64,000 bases of DNA. It comes from Echinicola strongylocentroti. GTDB taxonomy: Bacteria > Bacteroidota > Bacteroidia > Cytophagales > Cyclobacteriaceae. Made by a program: the position numbers and the translations under genes. Numbering within the stretch: position 1 is the first letter of the stretch; every line of letters begins with the position of its first letter. Positions 47,201-56,234 of the stretch are shown piece by piece. The notes beneath the pieces were generated by a model. That model worked only from the letters and a program-made list of their open reading frames with translations. It searched no databases and was not told where the DNA came from. Where the stretch lies: NCBI RefSeq assembly GCF_003260975.1, contig NZ_CP030041.1, positions 310,001 through 374,000 on the forward strand, in the 5' to 3' direction.

Positions 47201-47743
47201 TTCCAATGCTTGCTGGCCTGTATAACGTGTCAGGTGGACGGTATCACCATCCAACGTCTTATAGAAATATCCCCTTCTGTCATCGTACCTATTATTACGG
47301 TCGTAGGATTCATACACATCAAACTGCTTGTCCAAATCATCATACCTCACCCCGTATTTTCCGAAAAACCCCGTATAGTAGCCGTTGGATTTCAGTATAG
47401 TAGGATAGGAATTCTGCATGTACTCTTCCCTTATATTGCCTGTCTGAAAATTAAAATTATGTGAGCGCTCATGAAGCCCTGTAAAAATACTGGCCCTACT
47501 GGCTGCACAGATCGGCGTGGTCACTATAGCCGACTCAAAAAAGGACCCTGACTTGGCAAGGTCATCCATTTCTGGTGTCTCTACAAGCTTGTTTCCGGCA
47601 TATCCCAGCGCATCAAACCGTTGATCATCGGTCAAAATAAAAATGATATTAGGCTTCTCCTGAGCCGCACCAGTCCCTTGGGAAATAGCTTTGTTCAAAC
47701 TGGCAATGAGTAACAAGCAAAGAAGTATGGTAAACTTACGCAT
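44219..47743 (-). CDS. Bimodular sulfatase - GH78 alpha-L-rhamnosidase
   Basis: 1174 residues with a signal peptide ([19 protein letters not shown]). Residues ~30-470 are a type I sulfatase: [18 protein letters not shown] for the metal site and the formylglycine motif CAASRAS with Cys79, followed by [14 protein letters not shown]78 rhamnosidase follows from ~475: fibronectin-like sandwich ([23 protein letters not shown]), beta domains, then the catalytic barrel with [22 protein letters not shown] and the closing PNSEVEL-like beta-domain. Sulfatase and rhamnosidase in one chain point to rhamnose sulfate as the target. A comparable sulfatase-GH78 fusion is, to my recollection, present in the Formosa agariphila ulvan pathway. 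The enzyme needs a formylglycine-generating factor encoded elsewhere. Confidence 0.92.
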   Translation of the reverse strand: MRKFTILLCLLLIASLNKAISQGTGAAQEKPNIIFILTDDQRFDALGYAGNKLVETPEMDDLAKSGSFFESAIVTTPICAASRASIFTGLHERSHNFNFQTGNIREEYMQNSYPTILKSNGYYTGFFGKYGVRYDDLDKQFDVYESYDRNNRYDDRRGYFYKTLDGDTVHLTRYTGQQALEFLDDTPADQPFCLSLSFSAPHAHDGAPEQYFWQQSTAGLLENTTIPGPALGDREYFDAQPQFVRDGFNRLRWTWRYDTPEKYQHSLKGYYRMIAGIDQEITKIREKLKEKNLDENTIIIVMGDNGYFLGERQLAGKWLMYDNSIRVPLIIYDPRVKRQRDIKDMVLNIDIPSTIADFAGVEAPESWQGRSLKPLVEKDERHLDRDTVLVEHIWEFDEIPPSEGVRTAEWKYFRYVNDKSVEELYYLKKDPLEVNNLINDPEYKEVADRLRAKCDELIKENSDKYRATPSGLTVELIRAPEEDVQVLDTRPEFGWKVPGESRFQSAYQILLASSREAIGYNQGDVWDSGQVRSGASNNIEYQGPPLKAGETYYWKVRIWDEANRLVDYSEAQEFTVGKGESNMISTANLQQVSRIKPVTFEKRGDVYFMDFGRAAFATMEFNYKAATPDTLVFRIGEMLDGQSVSRTPPAKSNIRYQEIKVGVSPDKTHYQLPVHKNTKNTLPNKALPLPEGTPILVPYRYAEVEGAKGTLDKDDFEQLAFHTYFDDEASFFESSDNILNQVWRLCKYSIKATTFNGLYVDGDRERIPYEADAYLNQLSHYTTDREYAMARRTIEYFMEHPTWPTEWQQHVALMLYADYMYTGNTELIERYYEPLKYKTLYELANEDGLITSDSVDHEYMLKLGFKEGYHKKLTDIVDWPPARFGGDSTFVGEQDGFVFKPYNTVINAFYYENMKIMAGFAKIMGKAQEVMDFELRAAKVKKAINEQMFDTERGVYLDGIGTDHASLHANMMPLAFGLVPEQYRESVLDFVKSRGMACSVYGSQYLMDGLYSAGEEDYALELLTDTSDRSWYNMIRLGSTITLEAWDNKYKFNLDWNHAWGAVPANVIPRGLWGIKPKTPGFGVATIHPQMSSLKSSAIEVPTILGTIKGTYTYNGARLQTYEIEIPANMVGEFSLGDLEGKDLIHNGQNVPSAFSSIRLEPGKHRIQLKVNSF

Positions 47744-47798
47744 TAATTTGGGTGATTTTAATTGACATATTTCGGATTAGACTTACAGTATATAAAGT

Positions 47799-47826
47799 CA
47801 AATAATGATTACTAAACTACACCAAA
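47799..47826 (-). promoter_or_regulatory. Possible weak promoter upstream of the sulfatase-GH78 gene
   Basis: On the minus strand TTTG (47823-47826) is followed after 16 bases by ATTATTTG (47799-47806). This fits the Bacteroidota -7 box in six of eight bases, and the spacing is shorter than usual (19-21). The 294-bp gap between the GntR gene and this gene holds nothing else I recognise. Confidence 0.25.
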
Positions 47827-48037
47827 GATATGGTTCTTGCATCCTGTATCCTTATGGGCTTGGGGCAATCGGTTCCTTAAATTGAAAAAAAATATCTCCA
47901 TTTCAACATTTACCTGCAAAAAACTTCCCCCCCAAAAAGGCAGGAATCAGGGCAAATCAGCAATATATCAAGCTGCTGCCGAGCCAATTTTGTCATTGCT
48001 ATGAAGAGGGGAAAAATAATTTCGGGGTATCAAAAGG

Positions 48038-49084
48038 TTATATTGAGCCTCTGTTTATGAAAATAAACTCATTCTTCAATTGTTCTTTTTTATTGGATTT
48101 GATAAAACCGGCTGCTATCCTCCCCATGCTTTCGAAGTCCGTAGTAAATACCGTTATCCCAAGAAACTGCTTCAAAGGAGTATCATTGTAAGAAATCACC
48201 CCAATATCCTTTCCCAGCTCCACTCCCATTTCCTTTATTTGACTGATGATACCTACAAGGTCATTTTCTTGTATCACGATATATGCATCGCCTTTTTGGA
48301 CATCGCACACCTCTCCCGAAGAATCTATTATCTCAAAGTCAACATCATTTTCCACGCAAAATTTACGGAAGCCAATTTTAATTTCCTGTGGATGTGGGTA
48401 TAGGGAGTTTGCAGGAAATATCAAGATCAACTTCTTGTACTTCTGTATATAAAGATTCGCCTCAATCAATGCATAATAAATATCCATTTTAAAATCCTGG
48501 TAAATAGCAGGAACAGGCCCTGCTAATTCCTCCAACTTATTGTCCATTACGATTAACTTATTGGGGGCGATTTTTTTGAGGACATTCAGGACTTTATCAT
48601 TTATACTGACGTGTAGGTCATTTTCATTTTTAAAATGCGGCATTACCACGAATAGATAATATTGCCCGATTGACTCATTCAGTTTATTGACAAACAATTG
48701 ATCATCACAATGGTAAACATAAAAGTCAACTTTAAAGTCTTGGTCAAGTGCAGCTAAAAAAGCTTTATATATTTTCAATTTATAATCACTAAACTTATTT
48801 ATAAGAAGCAGGACCTTCTTCCCCCCTTCTTCCATTGTATTGGCGATATAATACCCAATCGATTTCTTTGATTTTAGAATACCTTTTTCCTTCAGGATTT
48901 TGTAGGCTTTTTCGACCGTATCCCTTGAGACGTAATGCCTTTCACTTAACTCATTGATTGAAGGGATCCTAGCTCCAATTTCCAGTTTCCCTCCATTGAC
49001 ATCTTCAGTAATGGAGTTTACTATTTGCCTATACTTTGGTACTCGGGAATTGGGAGAAATCCTTATAAAACTTGTATCGTTCAT
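48038..49084 (-). CDS. GntR-family regulator with sugar-binding-type C-terminal domain
   Basis: About 348 residues from the ATG at 49084 (MNDTSFIRISPNSRVPKYRQ); the frame continues 20 codons upstream without homology. The winged-helix domain spans about 10-80 (VPKYRQIVNSITEDVNGGKLEIGARIPSINELSERHYVSRDTVEKAY, GILKSKKSIGYYI). The rest resembles a periplasmic-binding/LacI-type sensor (VLLLINKFSDYKLKIYKAFL, IVMDNKLEE, DIGVISYNDTPLKQFLGITVFTTDFESMGRIAAGF). This layout occurs in Bacteroidota sugar regulators, such as those for arabinose and fucose. It lies at the head of the rhamnosidase block and on the same strand, so it probably controls it in response to a released sugar such as L-rhamnose. Confidence 0.88.
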   Translation of the reverse strand: MNDTSFIRISPNSRVPKYRQIVNSITEDVNGGKLEIGARIPSINELSERHYVSRDTVEKAYKILKEKGILKSKKSIGYYIANTMEEGGKKVLLLINKFSDYKLKIYKAFLAALDQDFKVDFYVYHCDDQLFVNKLNESIGQYYLFVVMPHFKNENDLHVSINDKVLNVLKKIAPNKLIVMDNKLEELAGPVPAIYQDFKMDIYYALIEANLYIQKYKKLILIFPANSLYPHPQEIKIGFRKFCVENDVDFEIIDSSGEVCDVQKGDAYIVIQENDLVGIISQIKEMGVELGKDIGVISYNDTPLKQFLGITVFTTDFESMGRIAAGFIKSNKKEQLKNEFIFINRGSI

Positions 49085-49435
49085 TAATGTATATTTAGCG
49101 ACTTTTGGGAAATTATACAAACTAAAAGCTCCTAATGGCACCATATCCAGTAATCAATACGCTCCTTAATTTTACTACTTCTACAAGAATGGTGAGTTTC
49201 CAACCAGAAAGTTAAGCATAATTATCCACCTCCTTTAGCATTCCATCATATCTCCTATAATAACATCAGCGCTAAATTTTCTCACTTCACTTCTGATCAT
49301 AATTTGGATAGATTAATTATATGAAGCCCTTCCTTATCTTTCCGGATGATCTGAAAATAGAGAATTCCTTTCATGCGATGTAGTGGTGAGGTAGAAAGAT
49401 AAATGAGGCTGTCTCAAATGTAGACGTCACTACCG

Positions 49436-51043
49436 TCATTTCCCTGCATAGTCTCCAAACTTTATCCCCACCTGATTTAGCTGCACCTTCATAGCTTCTG
49501 CTGTTTCAAGGAATCTGTCGTAATTTTTATTTTTGGGAATTGTCCAGCCAACCTCCGCATATGCCAGTAAACGAGGGAACACTTGCTGAAGCATGGCAGA
49601 TTCGGTTCTTGTGTATTCTGTCCAAATCTGCGTCCCCAATCCTAAAATTTTACCGTGGTACACTTCGGGTAAACCTGCTGGAATGGGATCGAATGCATAG
49701 GACTTTGACAAAGGCAGCCTCCGGTAAGTATAGTCAAGGTAGGTGTCCCAATGATTGGAGTTCACCACTTCGTAGCCTCCCTTCGCCGCTGCTTCCACGA
49801 GTCCCAAATCACCTTTCCAAAAATGAACGATGGAAGATTTTTCCAGCGTCTGCTCGGCCTTTGCTGATGAGCTGTCTCGTTCATTGTGGATATCATGCCC
49901 CAATATATCATTCCATCCCATCATCCTTTTCCCTTTGCCTGCGAGGTAGGTGGAGATTTGATTGGTAAAATAGATCTGAAGGTCCATTGGAGTCGAAAGG
50001 CCGTTTAGGCGCATATAATCCGTGATTGATTCCGAATTCTTCCATGGATTATAGTTGACTTCATCTCCGCCAATATGAATGGCTTCCCCTGGAAATAGTG
50101 CTACGACTTCATCCAACACATCTTTAAGAAACCCAACTACCCTAGGGTCTGCCACATTGAAGGAGTCTTCCATTTTTCCAAATGTAACAGGTACCTCCTG
50201 CGTGGTCCCCAAAGAACCAATCCATGGATAGGCCGCTATGGCTGCCATGGCATGACCCGGCATTTCTATTTCTGGGACAATTACAATGTGGCGCTCTTTG
50301 GCATATCGAATGATTTCCTTGATCTGAGCTTGGGTGTAGTACCCCGTTTGTGGCTTCCCTACTCTTTCATCACTTCCTCTGGCCAATTGAGTGTCTTTTC
50401 TTGTACCTCCTACTTCAGCGAGTTTGGGGTACTTTTTGATCTCTATGCGCCAAGCTTGGTCATCTGTCAGGTGCCAATGAAAAACATTCATTTTCAGCAT
50501 GGCCATTTGATCAAGCATCTTCTTGACCACTTCCTCCCCCATGAAGTTCCTACAATCATCCAACATAAATGCCCTCCAAGAAAATCGAGGTTTATCGACA
50601 ATTATTGTGTTAGAAATCATGACCTGACCAGGTACTGAATCGGAAAAATCACGAGGCAATAGCTGTTTCAATGTCTGAATTCCATAGAATACCCCTGTAG
50701 AAGTAGCTGCTACTATTTCAATGGCCCCGTCAATCACCAACGAATACCCTTCGTTCCCAAGGGAATCTGATAAATTCTCATCTAGCCGTAGGTGGATACC
50801 ATTCCCACTTGCCAAGATTGGAGATGGAGTGACAAAGCCTTCATTTAAATAGGTGGACAAAAACTCGGCCTCTGTCCTTAAGCCTTCTCCGGCAACAATT
50901 GGCATTCCTGCCTTCAACACAAACTCCCCCTCTAGTGCCATTTTACTTAAGGGATATGGGATAATCTGGGCTCGCAGATCGGTAAAAGCCATCAAGCCTA
51001 CTATCCAAATAAAGAAAAAACCAACTGATTTAGTGTATTTCAT
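49436..51043 (-). CDS. GH20 beta-N-acetylhexosaminidase
   Basis: 535 residues from the ATG at 51043; a TTG two codons upstream is unlikely. The signal peptide (KSVGFFFIWIVGLMAFTDLRAQ) implies periplasmic or surface location. A GH20b domain (about 25-145) precedes the catalytic barrel: FMLDDCRNF, MLKMNVFHWHLTDDQAWRIEIKKYP, IVPEIEMPGHAMAAIAAYP, and AIHIGGDEVNYNPW with the Asp327-Glu328 catalytic pair. The enzyme uses the substrate's own acetamido group to cut terminal beta-GlcNAc or GalNAc. It is the last gene of the GlcNAc cluster, 27 bp after nagA. Confidence 0.95.
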   Translation of the reverse strand: MKYTKSVGFFFIWIVGLMAFTDLRAQIIPYPLSKMALEGEFVLKAGMPIVAGEGLRTEAEFLSTYLNEGFVTPSPILASGNGIHLRLDENLSDSLGNEGYSLVIDGAIEIVAATSTGVFYGIQTLKQLLPRDFSDSVPGQVMISNTIIVDKPRFSWRAFMLDDCRNFMGEEVVKKMLDQMAMLKMNVFHWHLTDDQAWRIEIKKYPKLAEVGGTRKDTQLARGSDERVGKPQTGYYTQAQIKEIIRYAKERHIVIVPEIEMPGHAMAAIAAYPWIGSLGTTQEVPVTFGKMEDSFNVADPRVVGFLKDVLDEVVALFPGEAIHIGGDEVNYNPWKNSESITDYMRLNGLSTPMDLQIYFTNQISTYLAGKGKRMMGWNDILGHDIHNERDSSSAKAEQTLEKSSIVHFWKGDLGLVEAAAKGGYEVVNSNHWDTYLDYTYRRLPLSKSYAFDPIPAGLPEVYHGKILGLGTQIWTEYTRTESAMLQQVFPRLLAYAEVGWTIPKNKNYDRFLETAEAMKVQLNQVGIKFGDYAGK

Positions 51044-51070
51044 GATCAATGTAATTCTGAGTAACTCGTC

Positions 51071-52231
51071 CTATATTTCTAATGAATAAACTAGCCTTCC
51101 GCTCTTGATGGTCTTGTAGATCACCATTTTACTGTCTTTGTGCTCAAACAGGACCACATCCGCCCTGCTTCCTTCTTGGAAGGCCATGATCTTCCCGCCC
51201 TTCCCCAAGTAGGACAATGGTTTGACGGATGCCATGTCAATAGCATTGGGCAATGTCGCCAAGTTTGTTTGGGCCAAATATTCCAGGCAAGATTTGAGAG
51301 AAGCGGCTGATCCTGCCAGTAATCCGGGGTTATCCTGCATGCACAGCCTCCCTACCGAAGTCAACTGCACCGTCCCGCCAATAGGGCTTTGATACGTTCC
51401 AGCTGGCAAGCCAGCAAACTTGGTCGAATCGCTCACCAAGAAAGTTTTATCCGGCTTTACGCTCATAAATACTTTCATAACAGCATCCGGCAAATGAAAT
51501 CCATCGGATATCATACTTGTCCAAAGGTCATCCATTGCCAACTGATCCCAGATATAATTAGGATGTCGCGGTAATGATAAATGGGCGGCATTTCCCAAAT
51601 GGGTAGAAAGACTCGCCCCTGCCCCAACGGCTTTATTTATCTGACCCGCTTGGGCAGCGGTATGCCCAATGGCTACCTGGATATTCTCGGCTACACATTT
51701 TTTTATCAGATCGTTTGACCCCTGATATTCTGGAGAAAGGGTGATCAATTTAATTTTCCCATTTGCCTCCTTTTGCAAACGGGAGATAAATTCCCAGTTT
51801 GGCTCTTGCACAAACTCTAGGGGATGGGCTCCCCGAGGTCCTGCATCCTTGCTGATAAAAGGCCCTTCCAAATGGATCCCGCCTATTGATGCGGCTATCA
51901 GCGGATCTTCGCAGGCATGGCTTATTTTCTTGATGGATTCAGACAAGGCCTGTTTACTAGCGGTGATCAATGTCGGCAAAAACGTAGTCACGCCATTTTC
52001 CCAAAGTTTCTCAGTACAAAATACCACATCATTTGCCGAAAGGTCGGGTTCATTAAAATCCACTCCTTGAAATCCATTTACCTGTAAGTCCACCAACCCG
52101 GGAGCTATTAGCAAGGAAGAGGACGTTTCTTCCAATGCCTCCATTCCACTGATCAAACCGTGATCAAACGTTAGCCGGATAGGACGTTGTGTGTGGTAGT
52201 GAATACCTTCGACATGCTTTATTTTTTCCAT
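51071..52231 (-). CDS. nagA: N-acetylglucosamine-6-phosphate deacetylase
   Basis: A 386-aa cytosolic amidohydrolase that removes the acetyl group from GlcNAc-6-P. Seen: the entry motif PGLVDLQVNGFQGVDFN, metal ligands in GGIHLEGPFI, AIGHTAA and STHLGNAA, the catalytic Asp in LVSDSTKFAGLPAGTY, and SYLGKGGKIMAFQEGSRADVVLFEH near the end. The usual HLFNAM is HLGNAA here, still keeping the His ligand. It starts 1 bp after the symporter stop and is followed by GH20. Its product is the substrate of the NagB encoded in the same cluster. Note that it acts on a phosphorylated sugar and no GlcNAc kinase is in the window. Confidence 0.95.
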   Translation of the reverse strand: MEKIKHVEGIHYHTQRPIRLTFDHGLISGMEALEETSSSLLIAPGLVDLQVNGFQGVDFNEPDLSANDVVFCTEKLWENGVTTFLPTLITASKQALSESIKKISHACEDPLIAASIGGIHLEGPFISKDAGPRGAHPLEFVQEPNWEFISRLQKEANGKIKLITLSPEYQGSNDLIKKCVAENIQVAIGHTAAQAGQINKAVGAGASLSTHLGNAAHLSLPRHPNYIWDQLAMDDLWTSMISDGFHLPDAVMKVFMSVKPDKTFLVSDSTKFAGLPAGTYQSPIGGTVQLTSVGRLCMQDNPGLLAGSAASLKSCLEYLAQTNLATLPNAIDMASVKPLSYLGKGGKIMAFQEGSRADVVLFEHKDSKMVIYKTIKSGRLVYSLEI

Positions 52232-52232
52232 G

Positions 52233-53705
52233 CTAATCCTTTTTGCTTAATCCATTAATTAATTCATCGACCTTTGGGTCTACTTTTGCAGTCCTGAAAA
52301 AACCTGTCACGACGAAGGCAAAAAAGGAAACCAAGGTGGGTGCTCCTATTTCCAAAGCTAAAGAACTCACAGGAAAAATTTTGAGCAAAATAAAAGTGAC
52401 AAGTCCAGAAACTATGGCGCACATGGCGGACATGGCATCGCTCCTTTTAAATGCAGGAAGTAACCCCAAGATCATAGGAATTGCTATCGGGCCCAATAAG
52501 GCTGCAAACCATGAAATCATCAAACCGAATACACCTCCGAAGTTGGCCGCATTGATGGCTGTGAAAATGGTCAAAATGGTAAAACAGAATGTAGTAATCC
52601 GTGCCAAGGTCAATGCTTGGGCCTTGGAAAATTCTTTGACCTGTGGAAACAAAACAGGCAAAATGTCCCTACTTATGACCGCTGAAACAGTATTGGAGTC
52701 CGAAGCGGTCATGGAAAGTGTGTTGGCAAAAAGCGATGCCAGTACCAGCCCTATAAGCCCATTGGGAAGAAATTCCAATACCATTTTGCCATAGGACAAC
52801 GTTGGGTCCGCCAGGTTTTCGAAAAAAACCGGCGCAGCAAACATGGGATAAAACAGGATCAAAGGCCAAGTAAAATAAAGTCCAGAAGATAGCAATGCTG
52901 CTCTTTTGGCCACTTTTCCGGAGGTCGTAGAAATAAACCGAGTAGCGAGATTCCACGTTCCACCGCTGTAGCTAAAGAAATTGATCACCAGCAAAACGGC
53001 CGCAAAACCTACGGTATAGGGATCATGGAAGAATGCGGCATGCTCTTCGGGTAGCCGGTCCCAGAGGGTAAATATCCCTGAAACACCATCGCCCAACTTG
53101 TACAGGATCATCACAAACATGGTCACCCCCGCCAGCAACTGGATCAAAAACTGGCCGAAGTCATTCCATACATCAGCCCATAACCCTCCGATAGTGATAT
53201 AGATCAAAGAGATAAAGCCGACCAGCAGTACACCAAAAGTGATGGAAGTCCCGCTGAACACATTCAATAAAATGGCGATCGCGGCCAACTTTCCTCCTGT
53301 ATCAAAAACTTTGATAATGGTGCCTACCCAAGCAATCACCTGCTGCGTCGGAAGATCATATCGGATCAACAAATATTCTGTGGGAGACTGGACTCCAAAG
53401 TTCACCCGAAGCCTCGCCCATCTGGGTGCGATATAAAAGGCAGTCACTAAAACGGCCACTGCCACTGTAAAAGCCCACCAAACATAAATGGTAAAACCAT
53501 GCGTATAGGCTATCCCTGCATATGCCACAAATACAGCCCCACTATAACCGGAAACATGGTGGGATATCCCCGAAAGCCACCAAGGAAGTTTTCCTCCCGC
53601 CGTATAGAAATCCTCGGAATTCCTTACCCTCAAATAAGCCCACAGCCCAATGGACAGCAGCATGACAAAATATAGCCCAAGTACGATCCAATCCAGCAGC
53701 TCCAT
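52233..53705 (-). CDS. SLC5/SSS-family sodium:solute symporter, likely for GlcNAc
   Basis: A 490-aa inner-membrane symporter with about thirteen hydrophobic helices. The SSS fold is shown by LRVRNSEDFYTAGGKLPWWLSGISHHVSGYSGAVFVAYAG in the N-terminal part, GGLWADVWNDFGQFLIQLLAG, and LVLASLFANTLSMTASDSNTVSAVISRDIL. It uses the Na+ gradient for uptake. Encoded between nagA and a GH20-like gene with one-base gaps on each side, it most likely brings GlcNAc (or a small GlcNAc oligosaccharide) from the periplasm into the cytosol. Since it is not a PTS, a kinase is needed before NagA can act. Confidence 0.92.
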   Translation of the reverse strand: MELLDWIVLGLYFVMLLSIGLWAYLRVRNSEDFYTAGGKLPWWLSGISHHVSGYSGAVFVAYAGIAYTHGFTIYVWWAFTVAVAVLVTAFYIAPRWARLRVNFGVQSPTEYLLIRYDLPTQQVIAWVGTIIKVFDTGGKLAAIAILLNVFSGTSITFGVLLVGFISLIYITIGGLWADVWNDFGQFLIQLLAGVTMFVMILYKLGDGVSGIFTLWDRLPEEHAAFFHDPYTVGFAAVLLVINFFSYSGGTWNLATRFISTTSGKVAKRAALLSSGLYFTWPLILFYPMFAAPVFFENLADPTLSYGKMVLEFLPNGLIGLVLASLFANTLSMTASDSNTVSAVISRDILPVLFPQVKEFSKAQALTLARITTFCFTILTIFTAINAANFGGVFGLMISWFAALLGPIAIPMILGLLPAFKRSDAMSAMCAIVSGLVTFILLKIFPVSSLALEIGAPTLVSFFAFVVTGFFRTAKVDPKVDELINGLSKKD

Positions 53706-53706
53706 G

Positions 53707-55308
53707 TTACTTTAACTTAGCCAGTCGGTGGTACAAAACTTTGATTGGCAGTACTCTCTGCCTATTGAGTTCTTCTATTTCTGCATCGTATAAAAACCCT
53801 GAATTCAACTTGTAAAACGCTTTGTTCAGTTCTTCTGACCTTTCCAGAATGACTTCCATTTGTTTGGTAAGGGCTGGAAGGAGGTCCTTGGTGAACGCGG
53901 GGGAATTATACACTTCATCGACTTCTTTGTAGTCCAAATAAAGCATCCGCAAGTTGGCCATTAGCCTAAAATGATCGAACTCTTCTTCGTGCTGGTTTGG
54001 ACTAAGCTGAAATAATGGATCGCTGACTTGCCGATAGTTTTCCTTTACCTCGGGCACGCTTTTGCTTTTTACGGGTTTAGCGTTGGAGATCAACTCCCGA
54101 GGAAACACCAAAAACTCCCACAGCTGATTGGCTTCCTTTTCGTTGAGGCCAAACCTCTCAGAAGCATAATTCACCACAAATTCCTGTGGTCGAAACTCTT
54201 CCAGCTGGGACATGGCCGCGGCGTAGCTGGCTATCAAAATCCTAAACCCTGACATCGGATAGGTATTTCTGATCTGGACCATATCGGCCACATCGTAGCC
54301 TACGTCCCAAGTAAATCCATAAAGCCCGGAAGTGGACCAAGATGTCATGATCATTCCTTCATACTGGCTTGCTCTGGCATAGGGAATAAAGTCCCGTTGA
54401 TTATTAAAATGCGTGGACCAGTTGGTCATGTACCAGTTATCAGGATGACTGCGGATAGAAGGCGCTCCCCAAAATGTAAATCCCAAATCCTGAAGTTTGG
54501 ATACATCTCCAAAATGATTGGTTTTCCAACCGTAATTCCAGTCGACAAATACAGTTTCTTTAGGCAGCTCGGCCGCAGCTTCAGGGTACTTCAGGATAAT
54601 ATCTGCCCACATCAATGGGGTCTTGCCATTTTCAATTACCAAGTTGGCAATCATTTTCATATGATCCACAAAAAGCTGGGACTTGCCCACCTCTTCCACT
54701 CTAGCACTGCAAAGGTCGCAGTGCCCCAGCAAATACGTCTCATCTCCACCAATATGGATATAATCCGAATTATGGGTTGCTGCCAAGTCCTTAAAAAGGG
54801 ATTGGAACAATACTTCACTTTCTGCGATTTTCATGGGGCATAGCTGGGATATGTCCTTTCTGTCCTCTTTCAAAACGCTGTACCTGGGATTTCTCAGTAT
54901 ATACTCCACATGCCCCAAACTTTGCTGCAAGGGGACGACTTGAATGCCCAGTTGATCACAGTATGCGATAAAATCCTCGAGCTCTTCCCTACTGTAAGAA
55001 AACTGATTGGCTATGGTCAGGTGTTCTTTAAAAGGGTAGGTTGCCTCCCATTCCATGACGAGTGTATTGAAGCCAAAACCTGCCATTTGCTTGGCAAAAT
55101 GCTTCAACGCCTCGGGTGTCATCACTTGAACGCGGAGGTCCAAATGGAAGCCTTTCACCTTAAAGTCACTGTCTCCCGGATCATTCTTCGATTGAGAATA
55201 ACCAGCGATGGCCTGAAAAATGAACAGAAGACAAATAATCCAGCGAAAGACTCCAAGTGTAGGTAGAGATTGCTTGTGCCAGTTGTTGCTATAGTTGTTT
55301 GTTACCAA
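53707..55308 (-). CDS. GH20-like beta-N-acetylhexosaminidase
   Basis: 533 residues, opening with a TTG (55308) because no ATG or GTG is in frame before the signal peptide (WIICLLFIFQAIAGYSQ) and an in-frame stop lies just upstream. The barrel resembles GH20: VKGFHLDLRVQVMTPEALKHFAKQMAGFGFNTLVMEWE, IQVVPLQQSLGHVEYIL and SDYIHIGGDETYLLGHCDLC with the Asp189-Glu190 pair. It lacks the N-terminal GH20b domain of its neighbour and is the shorter, diverged type often found in GlcNAc and N-glycan loci. A paired specificity with the other GH20 (terminal versus internal or branched residues) is plausible but unproven. Confidence 0.88.
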   Translation of the reverse strand: MVTNNYSNNWHKQSLPTLGVFRWIICLLFIFQAIAGYSQSKNDPGDSDFKVKGFHLDLRVQVMTPEALKHFAKQMAGFGFNTLVMEWEATYPFKEHLTIANQFSYSREELEDFIAYCDQLGIQVVPLQQSLGHVEYILRNPRYSVLKEDRKDISQLCPMKIAESEVLFQSLFKDLAATHNSDYIHIGGDETYLLGHCDLCSARVEEVGKSQLFVDHMKMIANLVIENGKTPLMWADIILKYPEAAAELPKETVFVDWNYGWKTNHFGDVSKLQDLGFTFWGAPSIRSHPDNWYMTNWSTHFNNQRDFIPYARASQYEGMIMTSWSTSGLYGFTWDVGYDVADMVQIRNTYPMSGFRILIASYAAAMSQLEEFRPQEFVVNYASERFGLNEKEANQLWEFLVFPRELISNAKPVKSKSVPEVKENYRQVSDPLFQLSPNQHEEEFDHFRLMANLRMLYLDYKEVDEVYNSPAFTKDLLPALTKQMEVILERSEELNKAFYKLNSGFLYDAEIEELNRQRVLPIKVLYHRLAKLK

Positions 55309-55335
55309 GGGGATGCTTATTTAATATAATTGTAT

Positions 55336-56109
55336 TTATTCTATTACTGTATAGGATTGGCCATCGATCTTACTCACGGCCGCCTGATTAAAATAAAACT
55401 TGCAGTTGGGATGAGTAGTCAGGATGGATGCAGGACAATCTGTGCTGACCGCTTTGGTCAATGTATCGCTGACAGCCTGACTTTTATTTTCACCCAATAC
55501 GACACATACCATAGCCTTTGCGGCCATTAAGGTAGGGATCGTAAGCGTAACGGCGGTGGTCGGTACGTCTTCCAATTGGTCAAAACACTGGTCATTTACT
55601 TGCTGGACCCTACATGCTTCCTCCAATTCGACTAGCTTAATCACCTGTGGATCATCAAATTGTGCAACTGGAGGATCATTGAAAGCGATATGCCCATTCT
55701 CACCGATCCCCAGACATACCAAGTCTATGGGTGCTTTGGCAATCAAGCGCTCATATCGGGCAAGTTCAGCTTGTGAATCTCCTTGGGGCTTGATCAAATT
55801 TACTTCTTTAAAAGGCAATTTGGAAAACAATATCTCCTCTAGATAAGATGCAAACAACTCTGGGGCATTTTTCTCCAAACCTATGTATTCATCCATATGG
55901 AAGGCCACCACTTTTTCCCATCGTATTTGATTTGATGAAGCCAAATAAGATAGCATGCCTGTTTGGGAGGGAGCTGCCGCAAAAACAATCCTTACTTCAT
56001 CTTGCGCTGCCTGTAAGTTGACGATGCATTGCTCTACTTCTTTACCTGCAGCTATTCCCGCAAGTTCTCGGTTGGAAAAGACATGAATGTCTTTTTGAAG
56101 GTCTATCAT
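55336..56109 (-). CDS. nagB: Glucosamine-6-phosphate deaminase
   Basis: About 257 residues from the ATG at 56109 (MIDLQKDIHVFSNRELAG). The frame runs 21 codons further upstream to a GTG at 56172, but those codons look non-coding. It converts GlcN-6-P to fructose-6-P plus ammonia in the cytosol. Seen: FAAAPSQTGMLSYLASS (phosphate loop), VVAFHMDEYIGLEKNAPELF with the catalytic Asp, and LVCLGIGENGHIAFNDPPVAQFDD. It lies between the GH20-like gene and the SusE/F-position lipoprotein, and with NagA completes the route from GlcNAc-6-P to glycolysis. Confidence 0.93.
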   Translation of the reverse strand: MIDLQKDIHVFSNRELAGIAAGKEVEQCIVNLQAAQDEVRIVFAAAPSQTGMLSYLASSNQIRWEKVVAFHMDEYIGLEKNAPELFASYLEEILFSKLPFKEVNLIKPQGDSQAELARYERLIAKAPIDLVCLGIGENGHIAFNDPPVAQFDDPQVIKLVELEEACRVQQVNDQCFDQLEDVPTTAVTLTIPTLMAAKAMVCVVLGENKSQAVSDTLTKAVSTDCPASILTTHPNCKFYFNQAAVSKIDGQSYTVIE

Positions 56110-56234
56110 TTTTTTATAAGAAGTGGGCAGGACATCTCCATCCGCAACCAGATAAGACCGTCCCTTACCCACTATAAGTTAGTTATAACGCTATTAATTC
56201 AATAAATATCAATTCCTTTTGGGGGCAATTAAAT

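Noticed and set aside
49380-49430. Possible IS end (GAGGCTGTCTCAAAT) downstream of the GH20 gene
   Set aside because: Resembles ends seen in some insertion sequences, but no partner end or transposase is present, so it stays unassigned.
49145-49435. Regulatory element in the gap between the GlcNAc and rhamnoside blocks
   Set aside because: About 290 AT-rich bases without a consensus promoter, hairpin terminator or repeat that I could support.
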